From Pseudomonadota bacterium (GTDB lineage: Bacteria; Pseudomonadota; Gammaproteobacteria; DAOUQR01), in NCBI GenBank assembly GCA_030625525.1, contig DAOUQR010000094.1, positions 1-5,404 of the forward strand: a stretch of 5,404 nucleotides of DNA, written 5' to 3'. The notes beneath the pieces were generated by a model. That model was not told the DNA's origin, did no database searches, and worked only from the letters and a program-made list of their open reading frames with translations. Positions 4,931-5,404 of this stretch are shown in pieces (position 1 is the first letter of the stretch; each line of letters opens with the position of its first letter). The position numbers and the translations under genes were made by a program.

Positions 4931-5404
4931 CAAATATATCAAACAACATAGCCAAAATTGCAAAACAAATTAGCGAGCCGGCCAGATCGGCTATTCTGAT
5001 CGTTTTAATGCAGGGAAAGGCACTGACGGCCAGTGAGATCGGGATCTTAGCGGATTTGTCACCACAGGCAACGAGCAATCATTTATCTAAGTTAAAAGGG
5101 GCTGGCTTGATCACCGGTATCGCCGCAGGACGACATCGATATTATAAAATTGAAAATCCACTTGTCGCGCAAGCGCTTGAAAGTTTAAGCTTGCTAACCG
5201 ATTTAAAAACAATCAAACCTCCGGGGCATACACGCATATCAAAAAAACTCTGTTTCGCTCGATCGTGTTATGACCACTTGGCAGGCTATCTTGGTGTATT
5301 AATTTTTGACCGGCTCGAGCAATTAAATTATATTGAACGTGATCACGAATCATTCTTTCTAACGGCCAAAGGATGCGATTTTTTCAAAGAAAAATTTCAG
5401 ATCA
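4927..5404 (+). CDS. ArsR-family winged-helix transcriptional regulator (3' end outside window)
   Basis: Open frame of 159 complete codons from the ATG at 4927 to the window edge. Residues about 16-62 form the ArsR helix-turn-helix (ASEIGILADLSPQATSNHLSKL at 35-56, followed by KGAGLI), and the wing is at 64-78 (GIAAGRHRYYKIENP). The longer-than-usual C-terminal part carries CFARSCYDHLAGYLGV (109-124), the hallmark of a subgroup of about 210-240 residues, so perhaps a third is missing. Cys109 and Cys114 lie in this motif, but the classical ArsR metal motif (ELCVCDL type) is absent from the DNA-binding domain, so metal sensing is not supported. Family members are mostly repressors that dissociate on ligand binding. 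It is read from the overlapping stop codon of the NTF2-like gene and may repress its own operon at the dyad 4477-4494; that is an inference. Confidence 0.9.
   Translation, partial: MTNISNNIAKIAKQISEPARSAILIVLMQGKALTASEIGILADLSPQATSNHLSKLKGAGLITGIAAGRHRYYKIENPLVAQALESLSLLTDLKTIKPPGHTRISKKLCFARSCYDHLAGYLGVLIFDRLEQLNYIERDHESFFLTAKGCDFFKEKFQI

Noticed and set aside
4878..5078. Minus-strand ORF of 66 codons with a hydrophobic stretch
   Set aside because: Opposite the start of the ArsR-family gene, whose helix-turn-helix is clear; the hydrophobicity is a by-product of the complementary codons.

Overview
The window looks like bacterial chromosome, most likely a gammaproteobacterium of moderate to low GC. 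That placement is an impression from protein flavour, base composition and a REP-like palindrome family; no 16S or other taxonomic marker is present. Five genes with recognisable domains and one unnamed membrane-protein gene fill almost all of it, with two gene-free stretches (2793-2885 and 4326-4552), neither longer than 300 bases.

Left part (1-2885, minus strand): the 3'-truncated end of an AraC-family regulator gene, then a two-gene unit read right to left. The unit consists of an SBP56/methanethiol-oxidase-family protein (selenium-binding protein 56) followed, with a 4-base ATGA overlap, by a six-or-so-helix membrane protein with a histidine-rich loop. The oxidase gene has its own ribosome binding site and an extended -10 promoter candidate. 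The unit appears to end at a strong hairpin plus T-run that lies inside the last codons of the membrane protein gene, before its stop codon. The inferred role is volatile organosulfur (methanethiol) oxidation with a membrane partner, possibly for metal or sulfur handling.

Middle (2886-4325, minus strand): a visibly AT-richer gene for an AAA+ ATPase of the 'archaeal ATPase / DUF234' type with a C-terminal PD-(D/E)XK nuclease-like domain. It looks like a stand-alone, horizontally spread gene.

Divergent intergenic region (4326-4552): unusually dense in inverted repeats. An 87-bp element has four related 15-base units that fold either as one 33-bp hairpin or as two tandem hairpins, and it abuts the ATPase ribosome binding site. 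Next come a small dyad (4436-4450), a 7-bp-arm dyad overlapping the -35 of a rightward promoter candidate, and a hairpin whose 3' arm contains the Shine-Dalgarno of the next gene.

Right part (4553-5404, plus strand): an NTF2/SnoaL-like small protein and, overlapping it by ATGA, the 5' part of an ArsR-family winged-helix regulator that runs off the window. These two form an operon, and the regulator may act on the dyad in front of it.
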